Assembly (NCBI GenBank): GCA_008508345.1
Contig: QNGE01000423.1
Span: forward strand, 123,485 to 187,484
Source: Paragonimus westermani
Taxonomy: Eukaryota; Platyhelminthes; Trematoda; Plagiorchiida; Troglotrematidae
Length of the DNA: 64,000 nt
Reading direction: 5' to 3'
The translations under genes and the position numbers were made by a program. Under the pieces are notes generated by a model. That model had not been told where the DNA came from and searched no databases. It worked only from the letters and a program-made list of their open reading frames with translations. Shown one piece after another: positions 12,701 through 25,478 of the stretch (position 1 is the stretch's first letter; every line of letters starts with the position of its first letter).

Positions 12701-15700
12701 AGTGCCAATCCAACTTACAAACTGGCCAAGTGAAATGAGTTTTGGTCAACGCAATTTGGCTAAAGGCCTGTAGCTTCGGGTTTTGATAGTATAACAATAA
12801 TTTGTACGATCTACGTGGGTCAACCTGGTAGCCTGTTATCATGTGTCCGACAATCAATGATACGGGGTTTCAAGTAGCAGGTTCACAAATTTGAGATTTT
12901 TCGTCGTGAGTTCTCTCAACCAGTTCTAACCATGTTCTGCCGCTCGTTAAGATAGCTGTCGGACTGTTCTGCCTATGTGAGCGTCATTGCTACCGCAAGT
13001 GAAACGCGATAGGCAGAATAACCGGACAAACTGCGTTCACGATTGTGCAGAACTGTTCATTGGACTGTTTGAACCAGGCGTAACTTGGAAGCAGCGTTTC
13101 TATGGCATAGGGCAGAGTTCAAATTGTTCCTGAAGTCGTTCACCAGGTGGTCTCTTATAGATGGCAAAAATGGAAACATATCTTCCTTTTGATCTGTCTG
13201 GACTGACTCTTCATACCCGTTTATCATGCTGTGTATATCTGTGGACTTTTCAATATCTCCACTTGAGAGTAACGTTTATCTTAGAATCTCTTGTTCGATC
13301 TACAGCTTATGTGGGGTGTAAATAAGCCTGGTCCTGTGAAACAGTCTTGATGGAACCACGTGTGCATGTTATCAAGACAAAACCGGAGAACAGCGGGTAT
13401 TATCCAACCTATGTTTCTTTGCGATGGCCCAGTCGTTGTGATTTCCCATCTTCACACCTGCTTTCGTATAGATCTAGGAAGGCTAAACTGCTGTTCGATT
13501 CAGTTTCGTCAGACAAGGATAGGTTCAAGTGAATAGCATTAAGAAGGTTGAAAAACAAAACAAAGTGATCGATATCCATAAAAATCAAAATGTAATCAAC
13601 ATATCATTAGTACAATAAGGCTTCGGCAATATTATTTGAGGCCTGACGTCCTATCATTTTCAAGAAGATAGCTATTGTTGGGTCTAACGGACTGCACGCA
13701 GTTACTCTGTCTGTCTACAACAATGTCCTTCGAAATTAAATCTGATGCATTCTGTATACGGTTACATGAGATCCGCGATATATTCATGTGGAATACCCAT
13801 ACCATAGTTTTGCTTAAAAATGAAATGACGAAAACTCAACTGGCTCACGAAGAGCAACTTGTATAAAAAGGGAACCAACGCCAGTCGAATGCACAACTCA
13901 CCGACATGCGTTTTAATGCATTGTCCATGCCCTGTCTATCTGTGTTCGTACATCCTATATGACACACATGTCTTGTCTGCGACTAATGGGAGTAAACGAA
14001 ACATGCACACAACGCAACAGTCGTCTTATTTCTGTCTCTATGAAGTTCCTACAAGAGACCCAGCGTTTCAGGTTTGGCGTAACACCTTCGTATTCCAAGG
14101 TAACCTCGATGTCGACAGACAGTTATTAGTAAATGATGAACTCAGTGTGGGTGCTAAATTGTTATCTTTCGAGACTGCATCTGACCTGTGGCTTTGTTTA
14201 CACTCAACCATTTTCACACTGAACAATAAGTTGTATAACTAAACCGACAATAAAACCATGGATTCCTCTCAAGTAGCTGGCTGCTTGTGAGCAGTTCCTA
14301 CCGTTCCCTAACTCAACAAGGAACGGTATTGTATCCTCTTTGGAAACTGAAACCAAAGTGTGTATTCATTCAACGTTTTAGACTGTACTAGCAACAAGGT
14401 TACTTATAATTAAAATGTGAATAACCTCAAGGAGAATGCAAATGAAACATAAAGGTCAGTACACCAAACAGGTGAACAACAGAGACTGTAAGACAGAATG
14501 TTTGGATCCGACGGAATTCGAATAGCGCGGCAGAAATGATTTTGACGGTTAACGTGGAAGCTTGCGGAGTATGACGGACAGATGGGTTGATGTGAGAGTG
14601 GTCCTTGACTTTAGTTTGTTTGCTGGATAAGGTTATACAAGTTTTGTAAGCCAAACCTTTCATCGTAGTGCCACCTAATGTTTAGTTCACGTGGTGGTGT
14701 TGAGGCTTGTGCTTAAAACGGCTGTGCAGCACTGACTGGTTATTCCTGTCGATGCGTCATGTAGAGGTGTGTGAAAAAAATTGACTAGTTGTTCTGACGC
14801 TGCTCGTGGCCAGCAACGGGGCAAAACAATGACGTCGATGATATAAGGTCGGCACCGGCACTAACGTTGCTGACAGGGTTGAGACTGTTGACCATATTGG
14901 GCGTTGACTGTCAAGCGTTGTGCCGGGCTTTGACTGAATGGGCATAGGTGTTTTCATAGTTAACCTTAACATATGAACTGTTTGACTGAATTTTTTTGAA
15001 CGTTATTCATAACCAACTTTCATTGATAAGTTGTAGATCTGTCTGTCCTTAACAGACCTGTAGTTGATTATTCAATCAATAACAATCTAATGGTTGCGAT
15101 AGACATCAGTTGTCAATTTCATATGAGGTCAAACGCATCAAGTGAACTCCGTCGAAACCGCAACGGGAGTTCAGTGATTTTTTGAGTCGTATCAGCCAGT
15201 ACATGAATATTTTACATAAGAAGACTGCCAAGTGTACATATTATACACTTCCAACTGTTCATCATCTACATTTCACTTAGTTGTTACCCTCCAGTAACAT
15301 TATTTTTATGAGAGCTCCAAGTAAACGTGTGTCTGTAAATGTGTGGCCATTTAGTTGAACGAAAATTGCTGAAATCTGCAATAGCGAACGCCATGTTGAG
15401 GAAGCGATGAAACAATTTCCTGTGAGTTAAGACAATGGGATTGATGATGGGCTATTTTACGCAGCATATCCAAGAAATTCCACATGCATTATTGTAAGGA
15501 AATCACATTAACACTAATCGAACTGGCAATATTTAAACAGCCGACATCACTTATTCAAATCATCTACTGTCACCCTCTAAATTCCGTCTGGTTTTGTATT
15601 CTGTGTACACTTAATTGTCTAAAATGTGACGTCAGTTGACAACACAAACTATATTCCTTTTCCTTTCAAAGTTCTTCGAACGCACCAACCATATCAGCTA

Positions 15701-15804
15701 AAGTGAAGACATGTATAAGATATCTGCACCAAATTTAGTATGAGTGAAGTTGGACGGTTTGGGCGTCGTGTTAAACATGTTATTAATAAACAGATTGGGA
15801 ATAA
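9788..15804 (+). other. Intron of the kinase gene (inferred); no strong feature
   Basis: A strong acceptor (catctatctttccag) ends at 9978, but phase 0 reading stops quickly; this may be an alternative last exon. An open stretch at 13859-14242 includes a weak exon candidate (about 14028-14098). Short hairpins occur near 14301-14330 (taccgttcc / ggaacggta) and 12960-13025. I see nothing else. Confidence 0.4.
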
Positions 15805-15966
15805 CACAACGTTACGAGCAAGCTATAATACTATACGTTTCAACCACCTCGGGTGATTTTTTTCAGGAGTTTCGTAATCGAATGTGGTTTCGATTACAAC
15901 ACTCCTGAAGAAGGCCACCTGAGGTGGTTGTAACGTAGAGTATTACAGCTTGCTCGTAACGTTGTG
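15805..15966. repeat. Foldback element with two 78-bp inverted arms
   Basis: Arms 15805-15882 and 15889-15966 are inverted copies (about 85-90% alike by eye) around a 6-nt loop, with outer ends CACAACGTTACGAGCAAGCT. Each arm, read outward, contains a hammerhead-like string. In the right arm this is ACTC, CTGAAGA (15905-15911), a 7-bp stem GGCCACC-TGA-GGTGGTT, GTAA where GAAA is expected, then CGTA and GAGT, which can pair with ACTC. Such CTGAAGA-stem-GAAAC strings with a tiny stem III are known from termini of Penelope-like elements. I see no target-site duplication. Confidence 0.7.
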
Positions 15967-18506
15967 AAGACGTGTATGTTGGCGGACACGGAGATAATGA
16001 AGTTTGTGATTTTCAGGAAAAACAATGAAAAAGTATGAGTTTGATGTGGAAAAAAATATAACCGGAACACTTTCTTCGTTCGTACAGATCAAATCCAGAA
16101 AAAAGCAATGAAGACGACTAATGATTGAAGTCAAACGAGAACACCAACTGAATGAATAAGTTGCGGGTGTCGGTACTACACGCGATTTTTGGAAGGTGTG
16201 ATTGAGAAAAACAGACGTCGCACAAGGGGTCAAACTCATGTCTTTAAACTGAACTGGGCTTGTGACGAAAATGCATTGAGTGACTCACTTTGGGATGAAA
16301 CGGGGATTAGTTTACAGGAGGTGCAGCCCAAGCTTCACCATACGATCTTCATCTTTACATTTCAACCACCCAGTTGAGATTTTCCGGGCGTTCCCAAAGT
16401 TCATCTCTCTCAAAATCGTCCCGCACTTACCAACGCATTGCGAGTATTCAGATATCAAACTCTTAAAAGACATAGGGGGTTTACACATCCAAATAGTCTT
16501 TAAATGATGTACCTGTACGTTACCTGTCTAGGGTTATCTGAAGAATACTGATCCACAGTCGTGGGAATATTTATTCGAGAAGAGGCTGACAGCATACACA
16601 TTTGATTACCACTTTCGCATTCATACATTTGCACAGTTAATGAGCTCTGACGAGGAAAAACTGGTGTACTGTCTCTTTCGGTAAGGACTCAAACTGTAAA
16701 TCTATCTTAGTACGAAAGTTTTGTCAGCGTGTGAACAATGTTCAAGTTAAATCAATCAACTATCCGATTATCGAACAGTGCTTACATTGACCCCTATTTC
16801 AGCATTCGGGTGAGCTAAGCCACAACACTGTTCAGCTTTCACTGTTTTATCTATTCTGACATTTCATCTTCCTACTAGTTTCACATACCAATGTGTAACT
16901 TGCTCAATTATTGCCATTTCAAGACAAACAGAACAGAATTACAATAACAGATACACCAGACTATTGTAGGTGGGAGCTTCTTCAAGTGATGAGCAAGCAG
17001 CAGAGTAGAAATTACTGGGGAATAGTAAAGGCCAGTTCAAACAAAAAACAATGGGACGAACAAATTTTCGAACATTTTAAAAACTACGTCGTACGTTACT
17101 GTAGTCTAGTATATAAACTTTCAAATGAACTTTCTTCTGGACGTTTTTATCCAAACAAGCTAGAATACATAAACGAGCTGTGACGCTACTCAAAAATGAA
17201 AGATGGTTCACACACACATACGGACAGACTATGCCAATCAAAAGTCTACTGTTCACGGAAGTTTAATGTGACCATAGATCAGTCAAGCATCTTGACAGTT
17301 CACCTTATTTGTTGTTATAATTCTTCAGTTCATAATTAGACGAAACATTTGAATGTACGGCACAAAATTGTCGTATATTTCAGTTTTCTGAAATTTTGGA
17401 CAAATAACTTAATTGACAGCGGGCATCAAATTTATTCCAGCTAGATTAAATCGTGTTTGACGTACACATTACGCTATATAACACATTGTATGTCTGACTA
17501 GTCATAGCTCGGTAGTCTGCACAGACTTTTTCAACCAATTTCTGTTGACAATCTGTTGAATTCCTGGCAAATCATTTGATAACACCAGTAACATCACTAG
17601 CACCAGTGAGGCAGCTGAAAGCGGAATTGAAGTGGTATAAACTGAATTTCACCCAGCGTTGATCACACCTTTTGCTTGGAGGTGTACTTTAACGTGAACT
17701 CCTGTGAAAAAAGCCACTAAACTCGGGCTTTGTTTGCAGATTTGTGTAAACATGATTCGAACTCATCTATGTTGGCCAAATACCCCATTGTGTTCATTTT
17801 AGGTACGAACGCTTTTTCGTGCATAAACTTGCAACTTACAGTCCCCATGTAGTAATGATGTCAAACTGGAGTGAGTCACTTCCTAGTCAAATTTGGCAGG
17901 TATTTCTGTGTAAGTTGTCCAGCTGGTTGTAGCTGACCGTTCACATATGAAAATCGGCCGCACAAAATACGTGGCCACAGGTCAAAACAGTTGCTTCCAA
18001 ACTTGACAAGAACATGCAAGAGATACCAGCTATAACGAACGAGAGGCTCGAGTTTGTTGTCTTTCAAACGGGAAGAGTGAAAATTCCAGTTGAATAAGAC
18101 GGTCGAGATTTATTATTGACAACGCCAAAATTACTTCAAAATCTATGATAACGTAAATTAACTACTCATGATTTGTGAATGGCGAGCTCTCAAAACCGGT
18201 TTTCTTAAGGTTATGTGTGGCTCTTCGATATGGATTTGTGATAACACGTATCACTGTAGACAAATTTGCTTAATTGCGTTTTCCATCGACTAGAATTTAA
18301 GGAGAGTGGTGAAGCAGCCTGTATGCACACACTTTTTACTCAGCAGTTGACTTTTATTTCGTTAAAGCTTTTTGTTCAATCTGCGTTTTCACCCAAAGAG
18401 ATCTTTCCGATAACTTGAAACTATCAGATATAGCCATGATTATTTTCTCGGATCAACCTATGAACCCAACATTGTTAATATTTTTCATTCGGCGTGTTCA
18501 TTTCAG
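15967..18506 (+). other. Intron of the kinase gene (inferred)
   Basis: A decent acceptor (gattagtttacag, ends 16317) precedes a Ser-rich frame that stops at about 16464; it is a possible alternative exon. An open frame at about 16911-17183 is coding-like but has no domain and no clear splice sites. Confidence 0.4.
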
Positions 18507-18953
18507 CCTTTACCACCAATCGGTAGCCACCACACATTTCATCGTGTGATCACAAACCCACAACAAAATAATCAACACAATCTGCCCAGTTCACTCAACG
18601 TACCAGCTGGGCCAGTCATCCGACCAGTGCATGCGGGTCATTCCCAGGTTGCAATGACAAACCTCGGTTACACCGGATCAACACATATTAGCTCTAACAG
18701 CTCAAACAGTATACTGACCACTGTGCCGATCGGGGCAATAGCGAGTCGGTCCATAGGAGGCCCACTGTTTTCAAACCTCACATATAACCATCCAGAGGAT
18801 ACGTCCGGCTCGAAAGCTATCGCTCCCATCAGTCGATCACCTGCACACCCTATTCGTCGTCAAGGCACAGATGATTCGTTAACTCTTTCACACGGTACAC
18901 ACGCGGTTCAACAACGCTCAAAAGCGCTCAGAATGCATTTACCGACTCATTAG
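18507..18953 (+). CDS. Terminal exon, probable kinase C-terminal tail
   Basis: A textbook acceptor (gttcatttcag, ends 18506) is followed by 148 codons in phase 0 and a TAG at 18951-18953. The peptide starts PLPPIGSHHTFHRV and is rich in Ser, Asn, Pro and His with no folded domain: a disordered tail. Phase 0 fits the donor after 9787, and CDKL kinases often carry such long disordered tails, so I assign it to the kinase gene. That link is inference from phase, strand and composition. AATAAA lies 166 bases after the stop. It could instead be the last exon of another gene on this strand. Confidence 0.65.
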   Translation, partial: PLPPIGSHHTFHRVITNPQQNNQHNLPSSLNVPAGPVIRPVHAGHSQVAMTNLGYTGSTHISSNSSNSILTTVPIGAIASRSIGGPLFSNLTYNHPEDTSGSKAIAPISRSPAHPIRRQGTDDSLTLSHGTHAVQQRSKALRMHLPTH

Positions 18954-19118
18954 TTTCTAACACTACTATCAGCCAGCTTTTGTTTCCAGGATTACTTTCA
19001 AGATTTGATCGCAATATATAAAATTTTCTGCAAAAAATTAACTGTTACCAAATTTATGCTCATGCTGCTAAAAAAGAACAAGAAATAGACAAAAATTCCG
19101 CCACAAAACAAATCGGGA

Positions 19119-19124
19119 AATAAA
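19119..19124 (+). terminator. Poly(A) signal AATAAA
   Basis: A canonical AATAAA 166 bases downstream of the TAG at 18951, in A-rich sequence, so probably the cleavage/polyadenylation signal of the gene ending at 18953. Confidence 0.5.
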
Positions 19125-22100
19125 TTCATTAAGCCAGAGCTAACCGTTTCATTCGTTTATTTAGGAAAAAAGATAGAGCAAACCGAACATGAATTGGGTT
19201 GTCGAAAATAATCGATAGTCCTGGCTTATCTACGAAAATATTTTTCCTGTACTAGATTAGACATCTGCGTCTCATAAAAAGTACTGTGCTATCAAGTAAA
19301 AGAGGGGAGGACAATCAGTGAGGTTTGCAGAAAAATAGGAAATGTTACCCATATGTAATGTAATTAAATGATGTGTATCATGTGAGGAAGTCTAACATTT
19401 GTTTGGTTGACCTTGAAGACCAATCAATCAATAAAGTTTGCCTCTAGCCAGTTTCATCGCACTCAGATAACTGGGTTGATTAAGCCGACAAATACTCTCA
19501 TTACCGGACATTATTGAGTAAATGGGAATTTTAAAAAACACTTTGTTGTTAATAATTAAATCTGACAGAAATGAAACCAAATACTTGGGTTCCATGGGGA
19601 TTTGTCTAAACTGTTGTGTAAATGAGGTCTCAGAATTCATGTTTAATGGTGACAATGTAGTGTTGCTTGGGGTACAGTAAAAATCAGTCACAGTTGGTGA
19701 CAGCTTTTGCGTACACATTGAATTTAGCCGGTTCATTTCACCAGTAGCGAAAGGATGTATATACCGCGAACTGTTAATACTTCGTTTGTTCGATTCGATT
19801 AGGGAGATGCATTTGCTAGCAACAATGGAAACGGATACGGTAAGGTTCTACAACACAGAAATAACTGTTTTCATTACTCAGACAAGCAGGTTGTCTTAGT
19901 TAACAGTTCACACACACATAGGGGGTAGGCTCCAAAAAGTGCGGACAGTTTCGAATTTGAATTATACAGCAACAACTCAAAAGAGCCGACTGGATCAGCA
20001 ATGTGTGCTGTTTCCATGGTATCTTGCAATTGAACGTTTGTTTGTTTACTTTTTAGATTACGTTATTCGATTCCGTCTTGTACAGCATAAGCACGGCTGT
20101 TTCCATTATGGTGGCTACCGGGACATTCAACGTGTTTTACTGTTTTAAATTTATGGGAGAAGACAGAAAACTAAATGTGAACACTTCGAGATGATGTGCG
20201 TGTTCACGCATAACTTGATGCGATCTAATATTATACTCGCAAGCGACTACTCAACAATCTCTGGAGCAAATTAGCATTATGATCATTCAAGGTTCATCTC
20301 GGATTGTGTAGCTGATACTGAAACTGTGCACCACATTGCCTGGTCAACAACGTAGAGAAAGGTCGATGTACCGTTGCGTAATACGAAATCATCGGAATGG
20401 TAGTTCATAGGCCAAGATCAGAAAACTGAGGGTCACAGCTCTGTTCTTAATCTATACAAGAAAACGTGCACTACTGGTGAACTATAACAGAAATCAGACT
20501 TGAACTTTGTGGTTTCACAGACGTCACTGGAATATATCATGTTTCATTACGAATTCATTGTACAATGTAAAGGAGTTTCCAATTGTGTCAATGTTAACCA
20601 CACGACACTTTATCTTTTACTTCTGCAGCTTTTTGTAGGGTTTTCCGGTTAAAAAGACCACTAATTGATAATGTCAAGTTACACAACTTTTGGTGGACAC
20701 TTTCCCAATTTCCGCAATGACCAACAGTAGGCAGAATGAAGAGATAGACGGTTTCTCTTTACAGCATTCTGTGGGGGCTGATCATTTCGGTTGGTCAATG
20801 AGTAGGAGAATTACAGAACAGTTAGAAAGTTGAAGTCTGTGTGAACAGTTTCAAGAAAAATAGATTTGACGTTCGATGTGCCAAATAACAGTTATTACGA
20901 TCGCTAGTGCATTCACCACATCAATCCGTGCACACATGAACAGTTCCCTCCTGGGTACTTTATTGTTTGTAAGTTGAAGTTTCAGTCCTGAAATATATGC
21001 AACTAACAAATTCAAACCAACAACAACAGCAGCTGTAGACAGTATACAGGTGGTCGAAAACAGGGTAACTGTGATTAGTTTCACTTTCGACCCTCGTATT
21101 TGTCACCAGAAAAATACTCGAAGTTCAACATGGTTTGTTGACTATGGACATAATTTCACTTATCCTGAGCTCTTGAAGTCAGATGTGCAGGTCGCAATGA
21201 AAGATTACAGTCGAAAGCCAATATTTTTGGAGTCACACACAGCTGTTACTCTCTTCTCAGTTGAAAACCAAACCCATGGCTGCTGAAGACTATACACTAC
21301 TTTATTAAGGGAAAAATTTGAAAATAGTGATTTCTTTCTCACTAGTGAAATGAAATCTCTGAGTAGATTGTACAGCATTTTTTTTAATCTGCTGTAGGCC
21401 GGTACCAGCCGCCTATCTGTCACTCACTGGTATCACAATTGCAACCGTTTCTTCTTCTGAGGGTGTCGATTTGTGTGTATAATTGTACGCGTGACATGCG
21501 TTTCCGTTGGGTAAGCATGAAGTCTTGGACGTGCTCTGAAAAAACCACAGTCCACTATGAGTGATGTGACAAATGTATCCGTTAGCCCTTTTTAATATAT
21601 CTCTGTAACTGATTGATACCTTTATTAAAATGAACGCGCCCAGAAGGAACACATTGTAAGCAAGTTGGTTACCAGCTAGGGTAATAGACAATAATATGAC
21701 CAAATTTCCCAGTAGAAGTGCATTCTTATCTACTTGCGATTGAGAACTACACGTGTGTTTCACTTGGCTCTACGGAGAAAGTACAGACGAATTTGGACGA
21801 GTGATTTCGTTCGAAGTTTTACATGTTAACATGCGATCAGTACGTCAACCCCCCCCCCCGCTTCAAAAGGTCATGTTACTAAAACCACTCCAACTAATGT
21901 GGTTTGAAAGTTTGGGGTGACTATGACAAAGTCTTCTGTCTCTTCTAGTAGTAGTTTTGAAACAGATTAGCCTTGCTGAAGAGATATTGGTTAATGATAT
22001 GCTCAAGAGGGTACATTGTAAAGGATTTCAGAATATCTCGTGCCCTATTACACGAGTCATGTTGCTGTGGTTGAGAGTGATGTTAAGATCTCCTGAAGTA

Positions 22101-23119
22101 ATAAACAGCACAACGTTGTATAAGGAACAACAAATCACAGATAGTTAAAAGCTTCTCGGAGAATTGCCTGCAAAGAATAGAATGGTTTCGGTAAGCCATT
22201 TGGGAAAAGTTACGAACCGGAAGAGTGCGAGCGACAACACAGGTGTGAAGAAGGCGGAAAGGTTACAATACCTAGGTTAAACCATATCTTATCAGTCACT
22301 TCCCGAGCGAACTTCACTAGTTGGTAAAAACAGTCAATTACAAGTAAATGTGAAGTTTGATGCACCTATTTACTCTACCAAACTAATTATGGAGGCTACG
22401 TTGTGTAAACAAGTTGTTTTGTTTTTTCAGTGTGAGCCCGCGCTTGAGGAAATTAAAAGCTGACGTTGCTGGGTTGCTTTAGATTGAGGAAAACTGGGTG
22501 CCAGACGAAAGTTATCAAGAATTAGAGAAGCCAGTCGGATTTCACAGCTTCGGTATATTGCCTCAAATTTTACAAACTAGAGCTATAATCAGTGTAGTAA
22601 AGATGAATGCTTACAATACTACTCGTAAGTAATCAGGTAGAAGCACGTGTGCGGGTATTGAAATAATCGAAAAGAACACAATAGGGGACAGCAAAGTACA
22701 CTGCGGCAAGAAATGGTGTTTTTCGTATATGAGCTTGGCACTGGCAACCCTGGTGCACAGCGATTAATTTGAGGTTTAAATGTACCGTTTTGTTTGCGGT
22801 AGTGTTGAAGTACATATGCTGTCTGTTAATTTTGCAACTAAACAATCACTGAAACTTCCGTCTTCTTGATTAACAACACTAGCAAATTTATCTCTCTACT
22901 TTTGACCATCATTACAGGCTTCGATTTTGCTTTACGGAGAATTTAACCTCTAAACAAAATACAAACCTTGAGTTCGCGTAGAAGATGTGTACCGTTGGTA
23001 TGTAAACATCTGACATAGACAACAGTAGAATAACTTTCTTTTTAGCCAGCACTGAACCATTTTATTGAGGTCAATGCCATTTACTAGTTATGATCAAACC
23101 GAACACCCCATCCTGTCTA
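19125..23119. other. Intergenic; weak ORFs only
   Basis: Open frames of coding-like composition occur at 19428-19736 (-), 21050-21286 (+) and 21413-21763 (-, two hydrophobic runs), but none shows a domain with convincing splice sites. A run of 11 C lies at 21849-21859. Confidence 0.4.
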
Positions 23120-23510
23120 ATGTGAACGGTTCATAAAGTCGTCCAATACATGAGTAGCGATGGGAGATCGATGGTTGTGTCTGGGTTGAATTGAACAGCA
23201 TTCATAATTGATTGTAGAGTTAGCGCTGGGATGGATTTTCGAACTAGTCTGATTGGAAAGAAGTACAAAGCATTTGCAATGCTCTCTTTCAGCAGGGCTT
23301 GCGAGTAGTGTATACAGTTGACGTGACCAATATTTGACTTCGGCCACGCATCCATGGGCAACCGTGCTAACCATTGCGTCGGTAACTTGAAATTAATCAT
23401 AGCTAAATTGTCACTTGCAATCGTTCAACAATATGTGCTTCGAAAAGGAATCAGGTTACCCAATCTTCTCGAAAGAGGACACGGTCATTGACTGTAAAAC
23501 CCAGATGATA
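23120..23510 (-). mobile_element. Decayed ribozyme SINE copy, reverse orientation
   Basis: Landmarks run in the same order as the better copy at 51248-51560. They are gcgagtagtgtatac (target of the ribozyme 5' strand), cttcggccacgcat, catgggcaaccgtgctaaccattgcg (complement of the tRNA-like A-box region), then ctcgaaagaggacacggtca (complement of the 5' end). The ribozyme core is no longer recognisable. The frame open across this stretch on the - strand (23131-23400) is therefore probably not a gene. Confidence 0.6.
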
Positions 23511-24591
23511 ATCTTACAACATGGACTTATCTGTCAAATAAAGATATCTTATTTCATGTAATTTGTTGAGCGTTAGTTTGGCTACTAATAGCTACTCGAA
23601 GATTTAGTTATTTTCAGGGAACTGTATTAGTTTGGCGTTCACTGAGCTTCATTCATCACGGCAACTGATTACTCTGTTCAGGTGGAAAATTGGCTCAAAT
23701 AACATGAAACATAAACTTTTTTCGTGTTTCTAGCGCAATAACCAGGGATCAGTTAATCGAGCCACGATTCATAACGTTTCGCAAAGTATGCATCAACTGG
23801 TTATTCTAAAAACAGGCTTGGCATCAGTTTTCTTTTCTGTCTCTAAAAGAAGACTCCCACGATACTTGACCAAATATAATACAGTGTTATGTCATTGTGG
23901 TAAACAATGATTATCAAATAAACTATAATTATTACTTTGTTGCGCGATTCTTGCTCTCGATGGAGTTTTTGATTACAAAACATCTTCATCCACATCGAAA
24001 ATAAATTGGTTATCACAATTGGCGATTTTTACACTGTTTGTGTTCTTCACTGATGTACGATTTTGTGTAGTAAATCCTCGGTTAACGTGATCTGGAAACG
24101 AAGAAACAACGTAGAGAAGCTGATATTACATAACGCTGGTTCCATACGAATCGGGGATGTTGTATACCAAATCTGTGCTTCGATGCCTCTAAGGGTCAGA
24201 TATTTTTGCTTGGTATTTACCCTGGAAATGAATGGATATTTTCTCTCACGCTTGACACCCTTGAACGAATATCAGAGGTTTATCTCGTGACCACATTTAG
24301 ATCAGTCGTTAGCACAGTGACATGGATATTAGTTTCATCATCTATCCGGATTAGAGCAGACTCTACATATGCAGCATGGGTGCATGTCCAAATAGACCGA
24401 TCCGTTTTGTAATGAAGTGACAGCTGCCGTTAACTTCATAAAGTAGTGATTGACAGTATTTGACGGTATTTGGCCAAGCGCTATCCACTTCTAGTAACAG
24501 GGTTATTGTTGCCTGCGGAATAGGGGGATATCAGTGCTAGTGGTTGTTTTCAACTCTTACTGACAACACCTTTTCTCTCAATGGAACGCAC
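23511..24591. other. Intergenic; one weak + strand stretch
   Basis: At about 24180-24412 the + strand is open in a coding-like frame (KGQIFLLGIYPGNEW) with only weak splice sites. I cannot support it as an exon. No poly(A) signal for the - strand gene was found in the first 300 bases below 24592. Confidence 0.35.
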
Positions 24592-25150
24592 TCATACAAA
24601 AGAATTTGAGTGTCCTTCAACAGTAAACAGACATATTCGCCCACCGATAAATGTTACCAACAACACAAAACAGGACAGTGTCACATTGAGAAACGGTATT
24701 TTAGGTCCACTTTTGATAAATTTAATGTCTTTGAAGATTCGCCGAAAGAAAGTTGACCGAATTCGAACATTCATATAATCTTGGTTTTCGCTTTGTCGGA
24801 GGATGGCAGCTTGTTCTTCATGTAAGTAAAGAAATCCGGAGTGGTGTAGATCGACAGCCGGAGGTTCCAGGGTTATACCACTTGAAGTATCTCCGTGAAA
24901 CACCTTATAGTTCCAAACGTCAGGTACGTTTTTCCGACAGTGGTCTGTATGATACCTAGTAGTGATGTCAGATGCAAGGTCATGTAGGTAGGAGTTGGAC
25001 AGTCTTTTCTCGGCCCAGAACTGCCAGGTTATTGAGCTCAGAACGTTTGCTTGTTCACGCCAAAAGAGGACAAAACAGTCCGACACGACTGGTTGTAGAC
25101 GATCCTGCGTCTTGTGCTCACAAAACGGTTTTATAATGTTAGTGGAACAG
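24592..25150 (-). CDS. Terminal exon of an unrecognised membrane protein gene
   Basis: An uninterrupted frame on the - strand, far longer than the local background, ending at TGA 24592-24594. It can begin after ...acaaacaag (exon start 25150), which completes in phase the two bases left by the exon at 25238-25478; other acceptors are possible. The peptide is rich in aromatic residues and Trp (FVLFWREQANV, TWQFWAEKR). Near its end it has one hydrophobic segment, NVTLSCFVLLVTFIGG, preceded by basic residues, suggesting a single-pass protein with a short C-terminal end. I do not recognise the family and infer no function. Confidence 0.5.
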
Positions 25151-25237
25151 CTTGTTTGTCCCTTCGACTCTCATTTGACGCTGATTTAGCAACGCCAGAG
25201 CGTGCCAGGGAAACCTGGGGTAGCGTCATTGGCTCAC

Positions 25238-25478
25238 CGGAATACGAAAACCTGTTGTAAATCACGCCTGTTGATGAAAAAATGCCAGAAGATCACTAAA
25301 GCTTTGTTTTCAGTCACGTTACTGATGAAGTCGTTGTGTGTCCTCAAGTGAAGGGTTGGGGATATCCAGTCATCTTTTCCGTTTGGCCAAGAGGTCAGAA
25401 TGGTGTCACTCGTCTGATCTCTTGAGAATCGCCTCTGAGGAGGTTGAACAATGTGACGGATTAGGTTTTGGACGGTTG
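25238..25478 (-). CDS. Upstream exon of the same unrecognised gene
   Basis: On the - strand, acceptor ctcactgaaacag (exon start 25478), 241 bases open in one frame, then the donor GTGAGC after 25238. The exon starts in phase 1 and ends in phase 2. The peptide includes TSWPNGKDDWISPTLHLR and ALVIFWHFFINRRDLQQ, plausible folded-protein sequence with no family I can name. The join to 25150 leaves an intron of only 87 bases. A phase-0 alternative uses the weak donor CAG-GTTTTC with an acceptor near 25110. Exons further 5' (higher coordinates) were not found. Confidence 0.42.

Noticed and set aside
13347..13532. Short + frame with KTKPENSG and TYVSLRW, recalling kinase HRD-KPEN and activation-loop motifs
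   Set aside because: It lies downstream of the kinase C-lobe exon on the same strand, the HRD residues are absent, and the spacing is wrong for a kinase domain. Judged a chance resemblance.
16318..16464. Possible extra Ser-rich exon of the kinase tail after a good acceptor
   Set aside because: It would have to end the protein at 16464 and leave the stronger exon at 18507 unused; no donor was seen. It could be an alternative exon but is not supported enough to call.
23131..23400. Open - strand frame of 89 codons
   Set aside because: It coincides with a decayed SINE copy that can be aligned to better copies, so it is not treated as a gene.
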